From Sinorhizobium sp. RAC02 (GTDB taxonomy: Bacteria > Pseudomonadota > Alphaproteobacteria > Rhizobiales > Rhizobiaceae), in contig NZ_CP016451.1 in assembly GCF_001713395.1 (NCBI RefSeq), positions 124,001-188,000 on the forward strand: a DNA stretch of 64,000 bases, given 5' to 3'. Numbering within the stretch: position 1 is the stretch's first letter; each line of letters begins with the position of its first letter. Positions 15,780-25,694 of the stretch are shown in pieces. A program made the position numbers and the translations under genes. The notes below the pieces were generated by a model, which did no database searches, was not told where the DNA came from, and saw nothing but the letters and a program-made list of their open reading frames with translations.

Positions 15780-17211
15780 AACACCTGTTGTGGTTGTTTC
15801 TCGCAGTGGATCAAAACGCACCGTGGCCGCAGTCGACGCTGCGGCCTTCAAGGCCGGCGTCCGCATCGGCATGCCCGCCGCCAAAGCCCAGGCGATGATA
15901 TCCGGCCTGCATCTGGTCGATGCCGACCCCATCGGTGATGCCTTGGCGGTGGAGCGCCTGGCGCTGTGGATGCTTCGCCAGTATACGCCGGTGGTGGCGA
16001 TCGACAGTCCCGACGGCATCGTCATGGATACCGAGGGTGCCGACCACCTACGCGGCGGCGAGATGCCGATGCTGACTGGCCTTGTCAACGCTTTAAGAGG
16101 CCACGGTCTTCAGGCCCGCGGCGCCATCTCCGACACCTGGGGCAGCGCCCACGCGATTGCCCGTGCCACGCGGCGCGAGGTGATCATCGTGCCAGTTGGT
16201 GAGACAGCAAAGGCCGTCGTCAACCTGCCAATTTCCAGCCTTCGCCTGCCTTCCGACATCGTCAGCGGCTTGACCGTGCTCGGGTTCCGAGCCGTCGGCG
16301 AACTTTCCGCAACGCCGCGGGCGCCTTTGACACTGCGTTTCGGGCCGGAGGTCGGCCGCAGGCTCGATCAGATGTTTGGACGCCTTGCCGAACCGATCGA
16401 TCCCATTCGCACCGCCGAATTCGTCGAGGTTTCCCGGTCGTTCTCCGAGCCGATCGGTGCGGCCGAGACCATCGCCAGATATATCGGCAAGCTCGTGGTC
16501 GAACTCTGCGCCGCCTTGGAGACGCGCGGGCAGGGCGTTCGTCGCGCCGATCTGATCATCTACCGCGTCGACAACACCTTGCAGTCCCTACGTGCCGGCA
16601 CGGCCAAGCCGGTGCGCGATATCCAGCATCTGACAAAGCTTCTCTGTTCCAGCATCGAGAAGATCGATCCCGGTTTCGGCATCGAGAAACTGTCCCTCGC
16701 TGCTACTATGATCGAACCGTTCGAAGAGAAGCAGTCCATCTCCTCGCTGGTCGAAGAAACCATCGTCGACGTCACACCGCTGCTCGACAGTTTTGGAAAT
16801 CGCGGCCAGCGCATGTACCGGCTGGCGCCTGTTGAAAGCGACGTTCCCGAGCGCAATGTCGGGCGCGTCTCCCCCATTGCCGCAAAACTGGGTCAGGCTT
16901 GGCCCACCCGCTGGCCACGGCCGAGCCGCATGTTGGCGCGCCCGGAACGGATCGAAGTGATTGCGCTCACACCCGACCATCCGCCGGCATCCATGACCTG
17001 GCGCGGCAAGCGCCGGCGCATCAAGCGCGGCGATGGGCCGGAACGGGTCTTTGGTGAGTGGTGGGTTCGGTCCTCCGAAATGGAGGCGGTCAGGGACTAC
17101 TATTCCGTCGAGGATGAGGACGGCAATCGCTTCTGGGTCTATCGCTCCGGCGACGGGGTGGATCCCGCTACCGGAACGGCCAAATGGTTCCTGCATGGGA
17201 TCTATGGCTGA
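15700..17211 (+). CDS. imuB: ImuB, catalytically degenerate Y-family polymerase
   Basis: A 503-residue Y-family polymerase homologue. The first catalytic motif reads [15 protein letters not shown] where active enzymes have DMDAFFAS, so the acidic metal ligands are missing. This is normal for ImuB, which acts as the adapter binding the sliding clamp, ImuA and DnaE2. The ATG at 15700 has TAGGTG seven bases before it; a GTG at 15691 is the alternative. Its TGA overlaps by one base the ATG of dnaE2. Confidence 0.9.
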   Translation: MPRVVSVFLPTLATDRIRRADPRISAETPVVVVSRSGSKRTVAAVDAAAFKAGVRIGMPAAKAQAMISGLHLVDADPIGDALAVERLALWMLRQYTPVVAIDSPDGIVMDTEGADHLRGGEMPMLTGLVNALRGHGLQARGAISDTWGSAHAIARATRREVIIVPVGETAKAVVNLPISSLRLPSDIVSGLTVLGFRAVGELSATPRAPLTLRFGPEVGRRLDQMFGRLAEPIDPIRTAEFVEVSRSFSEPIGAAETIARYIGKLVVELCAALETRGQGVRRADLIIYRVDNTLQSLRAGTAKPVRDIQHLTKLLCSSIEKIDPGFGIEKLSLAATMIEPFEEKQSISSLVEETIVDVTPLLDSFGNRGQRMYRLAPVESDVPERNVGRVSPIAAKLGQAWPTRWPRPSRMLARPERIEVIALTPDHPPASMTWRGKRRRIKRGDGPERVFGEWWVRSSEMEAVRDYYSVEDEDGNRFWVYRSGDGVDPATGTAKWFLHGIYG

Positions 17212-20200
17212 TGCGCTACGCCGAGCTCCAGGTCACCAGTCATTTTTCCTTCCTGCGCGGCGCGTCAGGTTGCGATGAGCTGTTTGCGACGGCCAAGGAG
17301 ATTGGCATCGAGGCGCTTGGCATCGTCGATCGCAACAGCCTTGCCGGCATCGTGCGTGCCTGGGAGGCGGCCAAGGAAACCGGCGTCCGGCTGGTCGTCG
17401 GCTGCAGGCTCGATCTGGCGGACGGAATGTCGATGCTGGTCTATCCGACGGACCGGGCTGCCTATTCGAGGCTTTGCCGGCTTCTCTCACTTGGCAAGGA
17501 GCGGGGCGGCAAGGGCAATTGCATCCTCGATCTGTCAGATGTTGCCCTTTATGCGGACGGACTGCTCGCCGTCCTGGTTCCCGACGAGGCCGATGACGCA
17601 TGTGCCGTCCAGCTTCGCAAGGTGAAGGAGATCTTTGGCGACCGCGCCTATATGGCCCTGACCTTGCGCCGGCGGCCGAACGATCAGTTGCGCCTGCACG
17701 AGCTCAACAGCCTGGCGATCCGGCACAAGGTCCGGCCGGTCGTCACCAATGACGTGCTGTTTCACGAGCCGGGCAGGCGGCAGTTGCAGGATGTCGTCAC
17801 CTGCATTCGCCATCGCACGACCATCGATCAGGCCGGATTCCTTCGCGAACGGCATGCCGATCGCTATTTGAAGCCCCCGGAGGAAATGCATCGTCTGTTC
17901 GGCCGGTACCCGGAGGCGCTCGCCCGTACCCGTGAGATTGTCGATCGCTGCCGCTTCGACATGAGCGAACTGACCTACCAATATCCTGAGGAAGCGATCA
18001 TCCTTGGACTGACGGCACAGCAGACACTGGAGAAGTTCACCTGGGAGGGCGTTCGCGATCGCTACCCCGAGGGTGTGCCTGACGATGTGGTCAAGACCCT
18101 CAATCACGAACTCGACCTGATCCGCAAACTCGATTACGCGCCGTATTTCCTGACGGTCTACAGCATTGTCCGCTTTGCGCGATCTCAGCATATCCTCTGC
18201 CAGGGCCGTGGAAGTGCCGCCAATTCTGCCGTCTGTTATGTGCTGGGGATCACGGCGATCGATCCGGCCGCAAACGATCTGTTGTTCGAGCGCTTTATCT
18301 CGGAAGAGCGCAACGAGCCGCCCGACATCGATGTCGATTTCGAACATGCCAGGCGCGAAGAGGTGATCCAGTGGATCTACAAGACTTATGGCCGACAGAA
18401 AGCCGCGCTTTGCGCCACCGTCACCCGCTACCGCGCCAAAGGCGCACTTCGTGATGTCGGAAAGGTGCTCGGCCTGCCTGAAGACATGATCACAGCTCTG
18501 TCGGCCGGCGTCTGGGGCTGGAGCAAGGAGGGCGTCGGAGAAAAGCAGGTCAACGAGCTGAACATGAACATGTCCGACCGCCGCCTGCGACTGACATTGG
18601 AACTGGCGCAACAGTTGATGGGCGCCCCTCGGCATCTGGGCCAGCATCCCGGCGGCTTCGTCCTGACCAATGACCGGCTCGACGAACTGGTGCCAATCGA
18701 GCAGGCCCGGATGGAGGACCGCCAGACCATTGAATGGGACAAGGACGATATCGAGGCGCTCAAGTTCATGAAGGTGGACGTGCTGGCCTTAGGCATGTTG
18801 ACCTGCATGGCCAAGGGCTTTGCATTGCTGGAAGAGCACAAGGGAGTGAAGCTTGATCTCGCGACCATCGAGCAGGAGGATCCGGCCACTTACGCGATGA
18901 TCCGCAAGGCCGACACGCTCGGCACGTTCCAGATCGAATCGCGTGCGCAGATGTCGATGCTGCCGCGGCTGAAACCCCAGACCTATTATGACCTGGTGAT
19001 CCAGGTGGCGATCGTTCGCCCCGGGCCGATCCAGGGCGACATGGTGCATCCTTATCTGAGACGGCGCGAAGGCAAGGAAGCGGTCGTCTATCCCAAGCCG
19101 GAACTGGAGGCCGTCCTTGGCAAGACGCTGGGCGTGCCGCTGTTTCAGGAAAGCGCCATGAAGGTGGCGATCGTCTGCGCTGGCTTTACCGCTGGCGAGG
19201 CGGATGCGCTGAGGCGTTCAATGGCCACATTCAAGTTCACCGGCGGCGTCTCGAAGTTCAAGGACAAGTTGGTCCAGGGGATGGTGAAAAACGGCTACAC
19301 CGAGGAATTCGCCGAGAAGACCTTCTCGCAGCTCGAGGGTTTTGGCTCTTATGGCTTTCCCGAGAGCCATGCCGCTTCGTTTGCCCTCATCGCTTACGCC
19401 TCCTCCTATGTGAAATGCCATTATCCGGATGTGTTCTGTGCCGCCCTCATCAATGCGCAACCGATGGGGTTCTACGCGCCGGCCCAGATCGTCACCAATG
19501 CTCGAGCCCATGGCGTTGCGATCCGGCCGGTCTGCATCAATCGTTCGCGGTGGGATTGCACGCTTGAGGAGATCAGCGGAACAGACGACCATGCCGTGCG
19601 GCTCGGTATGCGTCTGGTCAGGGGTCTGCCTGAACAGGATGCGGCAAAAATCGCAGTGGCGCGTGGCGATGAGCCGTTCGTTTCCATCGACGATATGTGG
19701 CGGCGCGCCGGCGTGTCGTCGGCTTCCCTGGTCAAGCTTGCCGAAGCCGATGCGTTCCGGCCGTCCCTGAAACTTGAAAGACGCGATGCGCTGTGGGCGA
19801 TCAAAGCCTTGCGTGACGAGCCACTACCCTTGTTTGCTGCGGCCGCCGATCGCGAGCGGGCGGTGATTGCCGAACAGCAGGAACCGGACGTGACGCTTCG
19901 GCAGATGACGGAGGGCGCCAACGTCGTCGAGGACTACGGACATACGGGCGTGACACTGCGAGCCCATCCGGTCTGCTTCCTGCGCGATGATCTCACCCGC
20001 CGAAATATCGTCACCTGCTCTGATGCGACTTCTGCGCGAGACGGGCGCTGGCTGATGACAGCGGGTCTTGTTCTCGTCCGCCAGAAGCCGGGTAGTGCCA
20101 AGGGCGTGATGTTCATGACCATCGAGGATGAAACGGGCGTCGCCAATGTCGTCGTTTGGCCGAGCCTGTTCGAAAAGCAGCGCCGCGTCGTGCTCGGATC

Positions 20201-20474
20201 CTCAATGATGGCGATCAATGGTAAGATACAGCGGGAAGGGGGCGTCGTGCATCTGGTGGCGCAACGGATGTTCGATCTGACCGCCGATCTGGCAAGCCTT
20301 GGCGAGCGGGATAGTTTCCGGGTGCCGACAGGGCGTGGGGACGAGTTTGCCCATGGGTCACCCGGCAGTCCCGACAGTCGTGAGCGGCCGCCGATGGGCG
20401 TCAAGGCCCGGGAAATTTATGTACCTGACCTGCACATCGATACGCTGAAGGTGAAAAGCCGGAATTTTCAGTGA
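17211..20474 (+). CDS. dnaE2: Error-prone DNA polymerase III alpha (DnaE2)
   Basis: A 1087-residue C-family polymerase, the translesion enzyme of the imu cassette. The PHP domain opens the protein ([18 protein letters not shown]). The palm carries [16 protein letters not shown], the catalytic DIDVDFEH and the later Asp in [11 protein letters not shown]. Helix-hairpin-helix and OB-fold domains follow ([15 protein letters not shown], then [20 protein letters not shown]). The start overlaps the imuB stop. The length is typical for DnaE2 and shorter than replicative DnaE1. Expression is expected only after DNA damage. Confidence 0.95.
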   Translation: MRYAELQVTSHFSFLRGASGCDELFATAKEIGIEALGIVDRNSLAGIVRAWEAAKETGVRLVVGCRLDLADGMSMLVYPTDRAAYSRLCRLLSLGKERGGKGNCILDLSDVALYADGLLAVLVPDEADDACAVQLRKVKEIFGDRAYMALTLRRRPNDQLRLHELNSLAIRHKVRPVVTNDVLFHEPGRRQLQDVVTCIRHRTTIDQAGFLRERHADRYLKPPEEMHRLFGRYPEALARTREIVDRCRFDMSELTYQYPEEAIILGLTAQQTLEKFTWEGVRDRYPEGVPDDVVKTLNHELDLIRKLDYAPYFLTVYSIVRFARSQHILCQGRGSAANSAVCYVLGITAIDPAANDLLFERFISEERNEPPDIDVDFEHARREEVIQWIYKTYGRQKAALCATVTRYRAKGALRDVGKVLGLPEDMITALSAGVWGWSKEGVGEKQVNELNMNMSDRRLRLTLELAQQLMGAPRHLGQHPGGFVLTNDRLDELVPIEQARMEDRQTIEWDKDDIEALKFMKVDVLALGMLTCMAKGFALLEEHKGVKLDLATIEQEDPATYAMIRKADTLGTFQIESRAQMSMLPRLKPQTYYDLVIQVAIVRPGPIQGDMVHPYLRRREGKEAVVYPKPELEAVLGKTLGVPLFQESAMKVAIVCAGFTAGEADALRRSMATFKFTGGVSKFKDKLVQGMVKNGYTEEFAEKTFSQLEGFGSYGFPESHAASFALIAYASSYVKCHYPDVFCAALINAQPMGFYAPAQIVTNARAHGVAIRPVCINRSRWDCTLEEISGTDDHAVRLGMRLVRGLPEQDAAKIAVARGDEPFVSIDDMWRRAGVSSASLVKLAEADAFRPSLKLERRDALWAIKALRDEPLPLFAAAADRERAVIAEQQEPDVTLRQMTEGANVVEDYGHTGVTLRAHPVCFLRDDLTRRNIVTCSDATSARDGRWLMTAGLVLVRQKPGSAKGVMFMTIEDETGVANVVVWPSLFEKQRRVVLGSSMMAINGKIQREGGVVHLVAQRMFDLTADLASLGERDSFRVPTGRGDEFAHGSPGSPDSRERPPMGVKAREIYVPDLHIDTLKVKSRNFQ

Positions 20475-20529
20475 ATGGCTTAGCGGAGCTGCTGGATACG
20501 GTGAATACCGGTTCAACGCGGTGTCAGTC

Positions 20530-21333
20530 TCAAAACATACTGATTTGGTCCGGCTTGGTGGAGATGAGTTTCGGCGTTGCCATCGGAAACGGATGCGTGG
20601 GAAGAGGGAGTGATGCGAGACGGGTATCGGTTTCTTGGGTAACGTGACAACGGAGTCCGGAAACCGGCCCGACGCCATACCGGGCAAAATACGGCTTTAT
20701 AAGGTTATAACCGCGCTGGTCACCTGATTGATAATGGCGAAAAATCCAGTATGCGATCAAATCCGCCATCTGAATCAGGCGAGATGCCTTGGAATCCAGA
20801 AAGAGAGGCACTTCCGCAAAATTCCGAAGCTGCCCATTGGCGTGTCCCACATGCTTGAAGACGTGAGACAACGTTTGAATTCTTTCCTCGTAGCTGCTCT
20901 TATCGAGGATGACGAGTCCGCGCTGTGGGTTCTTTTTCTTGTAAAGCGTCTTCAGATATCCATCAAAGCACGAAGCGACTTCCTCGAAGCTGCGGGCCAA
21001 AATCTCATTGGGGCTAAAGAGCTTCTTCTCAAGAACGCACGCATATACTTTCAATTGTAGCTGCTTGTCGGCTAAAAGCGACAAGATGTCGACCACAGCT
21101 TGAACCCTGTCGTTCGGCGGCACACCTTTCCAGGCGCCATTTCCCGACCGCATCGGATTTCCGTGAAACTCGATGTCCCGAGGATTGGTTGAACTGAACC
21201 GCGCCGCGACCGGGTCGATCTGAGCTTCCAGCCAATGCGTTTGGCGTTCAAAGATGCTGAATCCGGCAAGGACAAAAAATTCCGAACTTGGATCATGTGA
21301 GTGACCTGACTCGTCCAGATACAGTAGATGCAA
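20530..21333 (-). CDS. DUF3800 domain protein
   Basis: A 267-residue protein of the DUF3800 family, predicted to have an RNase H-like fold. The N-terminal LYLDESGHSHD carries the conserved Asp-Glu. A late helix (SKASRLIQMADLIAYWIFRHY) carries the second conserved Asp. The TTG at 21333 is proposed as start because CAGGGGGATCCG stands before it and it begins at the conserved strand; ATG 21366 lies inside a perfect terminator palindrome. The gene follows a HEPN-domain gene on the same strand with a separate promoter. Members occur often near defence genes; the role is unproven. Confidence 0.75.
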   Translation of the reverse strand: MHLLYLDESGHSHDPSSEFFVLAGFSIFERQTHWLEAQIDPVAARFSSTNPRDIEFHGNPMRSGNGAWKGVPPNDRVQAVVDILSLLADKQLQLKVYACVLEKKLFSPNEILARSFEEVASCFDGYLKTLYKKKNPQRGLVILDKSSYEERIQTLSHVFKHVGHANGQLRNFAEVPLFLDSKASRLIQMADLIAYWIFRHYQSGDQRGYNLIKPYFARYGVGPVSGLRCHVTQETDTRLASLPLPTHPFPMATPKLISTKPDQISMF

Positions 21334-21355
21334 CGGATCCCCCTGAAACGAAAAA

Positions 21356-21375
21356 GCGGACCGCATGCGGTCCGC
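21356..21375 (-). terminator. Perfect 20-bp palindrome followed by T5: terminator or attenuator
   Basis: GCGGACCGCATGCGGTCCGC is fully self-complementary, and on the minus strand TTTTTCG follows it. It lies after the HEPN gene and 22 bases before the proposed start of the DUF3800 gene, but downstream of a promoter at 21446-21474. It would therefore end HEPN readthrough and also attenuate DUF3800 expression. Confidence 0.7.
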
Positions 21376-21445
21376 TCGAATTCGGTAAGCCGAGTGAAAC
21401 AATCGTTCAACGCACCGACGGATCAGCGCTCTCGACTATGACGAA

Positions 21446-21474
21446 CATATATCTGCTGCGCCCAGGCTTTTCAA
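21446..21474 (-). promoter_or_regulatory. Sigma70-like promoter before DUF3800 gene
   Basis: On the minus strand TTGAAA (21474-21469) and TATATG (21451-21446) are separated by exactly 17 bp. A start about 7 bases on would give a leader of roughly 100 nt that includes the terminator palindrome. Confidence 0.5.
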
Positions 21475-21541
21475 GAGGCCAGTTCGACGTCAGTAGAATT
21501 GGAGAATGTGACATGTTGACCGTCGGTCCGCTGGACCAAGA

Positions 21542-23035
21542 CTACTCGTCGTCCTCAAGCGCCTTCAACCACGCCCCGTCGTCATTCATCTGGCTGGTGA
21601 GCCGTTCGATCACGCAAATGGCCTCCACCAGACGAACGCCATCCAGCTTGCGGTAATGTGCTGTCGGACGCCTGGACGCGATCAGCTTCTGCATGTCGTG
21701 GTTCAGTTCTTCGCGGTTGATAAACACGCTTTCGAAGACTTCGGACCAGTTGTTTCCTGAGAGAATGATTGCGTTCAGGTCACCAAGATCAAGATAGTTG
21801 ATCAGTGGCGTCTGCCCCTCTCCACGTCGCAGCGCTGCTTCCCGGATCTCCCTTGCCTTTCCGCCCAAGTTGCCATTCACGCGTTGCTTGAACCACTTCT
21901 GGCCAAACTTCTGTGCGAGTTTGCGCGTGATAAAATCGCGCAATTCCTCCTCAAAAGTTCCGAGCGCCTGATAAGCATCGACACGCGTATCACTCGACCT
22001 GATTGACATTGAGACGCGCCCTACCGAAACGATCGCGATGGCCCCGCTCTTCGATCGCAACCCAGCTGTCAACCCGCTTTCGATCACGACGTCGAGTGCC
22101 ATCGAAAGCTCCGCCTGCGCGAGCCCGGTATCGACGTCAGCGTCCTCGTACATCCGCCGACGCATTTGGGGGTCTCTCCAAAAGCGCTCGGGAAGATCGG
22201 GACGCGTCCGCCATTCACCAAACAGGTTCTGATAAGCTGATAGTGCGCTTGGTGCGACGTAGCCATGAATGTCGCCGGCACCTGCAAAGGCTGACAACTT
22301 CAATCGTGTCGTTTCGAATTCTCCGAAGAGACCGCTGTGCAGGCCCAAGGATGCGCTTAGGTGGACACTGGCGCCAGAGCTCTGCGAAATCGCCAGTGCG
22401 GCGTCGCGAATTTCATTGATCCTCGCTACCTCGAGTTGGCTGGAATAGAGGCCAGCAAAGTTCGGCACGGATACATCAGTGAGGATGGACGCCCACTGAT
22501 TGGTCCTGACCGACAGCGCAAGCAGGTCGCTCATCGACTGGAGCGCTGGATCAATTCGGAATGACAGCTGCTCTGCAAGGCGCGCGTAAGCTTCTGAAAT
22601 TCCGCTGCCAGCAGAAGCCAGTGCGAGAAAGTCTGAATACGCACTTTTTGTCTCCCCGCCCAGCAGCCCGCCCGATGAACCCGAAACAAGCTTTTCCCTA
22701 ATCCCGGACATTTGTTCTTGCAGTCGAAGCCAAGTTGGGTCGCCAAACAAACTGCTATGCGCCGTGTCCAGGGACGACTGCAGTTCGGCGAATTTGGAGC
22801 CCAGAACAGCCGTTTCGCGAAGCGCTTCCATTGCCTTAAATGTCTCGGACTGGCGGTATGTGTCCAGTACACCCAGTGTTGGGGATGCGGGGATGCCGGT
22901 GAGCGCTCCGAAATCAGGAGTACGATAAGCATCCAGAAGCTTTTGCGTCGGCGATTCAGTGATGTCCCGCATCATTTTATCAAATGCACCACCGCCCAGA
23001 CCGGCTGCGATGTCTGCAATACTCTTATTCGCCAT
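21542..23035 (-). CDS. Large protein with C-terminal Swt1-type HEPN domain
   Basis: A 497-residue protein. Residues 1-340 are helical, rich in Ala, Ser and Leu, and match no family I know. Residues about 355-480 fit the Swt1-like HEPN domain: LGTFEEELRDFITRKLAQKF, INYLDLGDLNAII, NNWSEVFESVF, then IASRRPTAHYRKLDG, in which R455-x4-H460 keeps the HEPN ribonuclease pattern. It could be an RNA-cleaving effector whose long N-terminal part senses a trigger. No signal peptide or membrane segment is seen. It stands next to a DUF3800 gene. Neighbouring codon use looks similar, so it is not evidently recent. Confidence 0.7.
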   Translation of the reverse strand: MANKSIADIAAGLGGGAFDKMMRDITESPTQKLLDAYRTPDFGALTGIPASPTLGVLDTYRQSETFKAMEALRETAVLGSKFAELQSSLDTAHSSLFGDPTWLRLQEQMSGIREKLVSGSSGGLLGGETKSAYSDFLALASAGSGISEAYARLAEQLSFRIDPALQSMSDLLALSVRTNQWASILTDVSVPNFAGLYSSQLEVARINEIRDAALAISQSSGASVHLSASLGLHSGLFGEFETTRLKLSAFAGAGDIHGYVAPSALSAYQNLFGEWRTRPDLPERFWRDPQMRRRMYEDADVDTGLAQAELSMALDVVIESGLTAGLRSKSGAIAIVSVGRVSMSIRSSDTRVDAYQALGTFEEELRDFITRKLAQKFGQKWFKQRVNGNLGGKAREIREAALRRGEGQTPLINYLDLGDLNAIILSGNNWSEVFESVFINREELNHDMQKLIASRRPTAHYRKLDGVRLVEAICVIERLTSQMNDDGAWLKALEDDE

Positions 23036-23565
23036 GCGACACCGTCTTGTTGATTAAAGGATGCCCAACCGAGTTCAAACCCTAGGTAGATATAGTAATT
23101 TAGACCGAATTCACCAACGCATATGTCGAAACCGGGAGTGGAAATTCATTCAGCGAATGGCGTCCCCCCCGCGGGTCGGGCTGATGGCTGCGCTGAAGCC
23201 TACAGTCTTCACCCTGCGGGCTCTCATGCCTGACGCGGGCAATGATTTATCCCGCAACGATGTTTGGCGACGACATGAGGTATCAGCACCAGTACGGCTG
23301 GCAGACTATAACCATCCGCCTCCGGGGGCAGAGGGTGGGTTGGTCATCCGAGGCCTAGAGCCGCTGCAGACTCCAACCATTGGCGTTTCCAACCCCGCTC
23401 ATCTGTCTGGCATCCCTAATCCAGTCCCGTCCTTGACGGTCAACCCCAAGGGGGTTCGCAGCTACTGCGACCTCTTGGCCGTGCCTGCGAGGTGACCGCG
23501 GACAGGCCCGGATCAAACGGGCGCCATCGAGCGGGGATCGGCCCCGCCACCGGATGGAGCCTCAC
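23036..23565. other. Intergenic region between the HEPN gene and plasmid core genes
   Basis: It contains the divergent promoters of the HEPN gene and of the small gene at 23566, but no motif I can fix. A plus-strand frame from 23061 to 23495 has no family signature or good ribosome site. A GC-rich stretch at 23500-23560 leads into the next gene. Confidence 0.4.
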
Positions 23566-23745
23566 ATGTCGGATCTCAGCCTTGCACAAAACCACGCACT
23601 CGATCTTGCCCGGACCCTGATGGTCCCGGTCACCCTCTTCGAAATCGATGGCGAGATCGGCGTCATGCCTTCCGCCGAGTATGACGGCGATGAAGACGCC
23701 ATCATCAACGAATATGACCCCTTTGCTTACGGATCGGCTCATTGA
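23566..23745 (+). CDS. Small conserved plasmid protein
   Basis: A 59-residue acidic protein beginning MSDLSLAQNHALDLARTLMV and ending in a run of acidic and Tyr residues (YDGDEDAIINEYDPFAYG). GGAG stands six bases before the ATG. It resembles small hypotheticals that precede the TOPRIM/DUF1419/helicase block in rhizobial plasmids. No function can be given. Confidence 0.55.
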   Translation: MSDLSLAQNHALDLARTLMVPVTLFEIDGEIGVMPSAEYDGDEDAIINEYDPFAYGSAH

Positions 23746-23920
23746 GCCGATCACCCCTTTGGGGGAAGGCGTGCCGCTTGCGCTGATGCGCGCGAAAGGG
23801 AGGCTTCGCCGCGATCTTTCCCGGCAGATCTACACATTGCGAACCGCGCCCTTGCGCGCTTCCATCTTCGCGGCCTGGGCGCTGCCAGTCCGAAAAGTCA
23901 GGAAAGCTAAAGGAAGTGAT

Positions 23921-24856
23921 ATGGAAAAGAAGGACATAGAGGAGCTGCGTGCCCGGGTGGGCTGCGCAGCCGTCCTTGAGCATGACGGTTTCGCAATAGA
24001 CAGGAAAGAGAGCACGCACCGGGCGGTAAAATTCCGTCGCGACGACGACATCATCATCGTCATCCACGACGACAGAGGCTGGTTCGACGCCCGTTCGGAT
24101 GCCAAGGGCGATGTTTTCGCGCTCGCAAGCTATCTCCATGGGATCGGTTTTGCAGAAGCCCTGGCGGCTGTCGGCGATCTGGTCGCGTTTCAGCCAAGCG
24201 CAGCGACCTGGGAGAAGCCTCTTCGTCAAACGCAAACTGAGGCTTCGGTCGCTGACCGCTGGAACCATAGAAAACGGCCATGGCGCGCTTCGGCGACCTG
24301 GAGGTATCTGCATCAATGCCGCGCCCTGCCATGGCAAGTCATCTCCGCAGCGATCGAGGCAGACGTTCTGCGCGAAGGACCCTACGGCTCGATGTGGGCA
24401 AAACATGTCGATGAGGCTGGCACCGTCATCGGCTGGGAGGAGCGCGGTCCGGAATGGCGCGGCTTTTCTACCGGCGGCGCCAAGGCGCTCTTCCAGTTTG
24501 GAATGGATGGCGCTCGTCGGATCTGCGTCACAGAGGCGGCAATCGACGCGCTCAGTCTGGCGGCGATCGAACAGGCGAGACCCGACACGCTTTATGTCAG
24601 CACCGGTGGCGGCTGGTCGCCGTTGACCGCTCAGGCGTTGGAGACTCTGGCTTCCGGGGAAGGCGCGTGGCTGGTGGCCGCGACCGACAACAATGTCCAG
24701 GGAGAAGTCTTCGCCGATCGCCTGCGCCAGATGGCGGATAGCGCCGGTTGCAATTTCTCGCGGCTGAGGCCGCAATGTGAAGACTGGAATGAGGAATTGA
24801 AGGAGAGGAGAGAGAGAAGAGAGCTGCCGCATACGCGGCCAGCGCATCAAGGGTGA
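23921..24856 (+). CDS. DUF3991 and TOPRIM domain protein
   Basis: A 311-residue protein. The N-terminal DUF3991-type domain (about 1-190) includes the segment WRYLHQCRALPWQVISAAIE. A TOPRIM fold follows (about 195-290): the conserved Glu in CVTEAAIDALSL, near residue 205, and an Asp in AATDNNVQG near 256. Such proteins resemble primase and plasmid nicking-closing domains and are common on conjugative plasmids; DNA priming or processing in the recipient is plausible but unproven. The start follows AGGAAGTGAT. The basic, Arg/Glu-rich tail is unusual. Confidence 0.7.
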   Translation: MEKKDIEELRARVGCAAVLEHDGFAIDRKESTHRAVKFRRDDDIIIVIHDDRGWFDARSDAKGDVFALASYLHGIGFAEALAAVGDLVAFQPSAATWEKPLRQTQTEASVADRWNHRKRPWRASATWRYLHQCRALPWQVISAAIEADVLREGPYGSMWAKHVDEAGTVIGWEERGPEWRGFSTGGAKALFQFGMDGARRICVTEAAIDALSLAAIEQARPDTLYVSTGGGWSPLTAQALETLASGEGAWLVAATDNNVQGEVFADRLRQMADSAGCNFSRLRPQCEDWNEELKERRERRELPHTRPAHQG

Positions 24857-24989
24857 AGCTGCCGCCCGCCTGACGGCGGCCCTTGACCCGCTGCCCGCGA
24901 GGCGCCGGCTGAGGAGGGGTGATCAAAGGACTGAAAGAAGAGGTCGATCAGGCTTCCGCTTCGGTCCGCAACCCCAAAAGGAGCAGCCG

Positions 24990-25595
24990 ATGTTCAATCC
25001 TCCCACCATCCGTAAAGTGTTCGAAGGTGTGGCCAGCCGCCACGAAATGTACGCCCTGTTCAATCGCCACAGCCAGTCGCCTTTCGACGATGACCGTATT
25101 TCCGGCAGACGCTACGTCGGCGAGTGGTTCGAGATATCCGAAGCCGACCATGACCACATGTTCGAGATCCTCCCTCCGCTGTTTTACCGTGGCGACATGT
25201 TCGCCATGCGCGAGTTTTTGGCCGCCAGCGTCACCAGCGTGTTCTTTGCGCTGACGATCGATGATCGCTCCCGCTGGTTTCACGGCTATTGCGACCTAGG
25301 CGATCGCCAGTCGCCCGACCGCATGCGCGCCGAAATCATCGCCCGCGAATCCCGTCCGGTGCGAGCGATGAACCGACAGGAAAAGCTCGATCATATCTGG
25401 AGCGCGACCGGTCCGGATTTTCGTGGTTATGCCGACGGTCGCTTTCCAGTCGATCTGCGCAATCGCCAGATCGTGCTCGTCTATCCCTCTGCTCAAGGCA
25501 AGATCTGGAAGCTGCTCGATGATCTGACCGACGAGGAGATCGCCGCCAAGCTGCCCGTGCAATTCCGTCTTTTGCCGGAAACCATCGCTGCCTGA
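24990..25595 (+). CDS. DUF1419 domain protein
   Basis: A 201-residue protein of the DUF1419 family, known mainly from rhizobial plasmids. Recognisable pieces are RKVFEGVASRHEMYALFNRH, GEWFEISEADHDHMFEILPP and RGDMFAMREFLA. No enzymatic motif is visible. An AAGGAGCAG ribosome site precedes the ATG. It sits between the TOPRIM gene and the giant methylase-helicase gene, a conserved order that suggests a shared role in plasmid transfer or establishment. Confidence 0.7.
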   Translation: MFNPPTIRKVFEGVASRHEMYALFNRHSQSPFDDDRISGRRYVGEWFEISEADHDHMFEILPPLFYRGDMFAMREFLAASVTSVFFALTIDDRSRWFHGYCDLGDRQSPDRMRAEIIARESRPVRAMNRQEKLDHIWSATGPDFRGYADGRFPVDLRNRQIVLVYPSAQGKIWKLLDDLTDEEIAAKLPVQFRLLPETIAA

Positions 25596-25694
25596 CGGCA
25601 TCCTTCACTTCCAAACCTCCACTATCCGCCTCCTGGCAACACCCGCAGTCAACAGCCGGTGTGCCTCGGCGCGACCAATCACAGGAGTTTTCCA

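Noticed and set aside
17535-18647. 370-residue minus-strand frame inside dnaE2
   Set aside because: A shadow frame of a high-GC gene; dnaE2 is continuous and complete on the plus strand.
23705-24850. 381-residue minus-strand frame over the TOPRIM gene
   Set aside because: The plus strand carries a well-placed ribosome site and TOPRIM residues; the opposite frame has neither.
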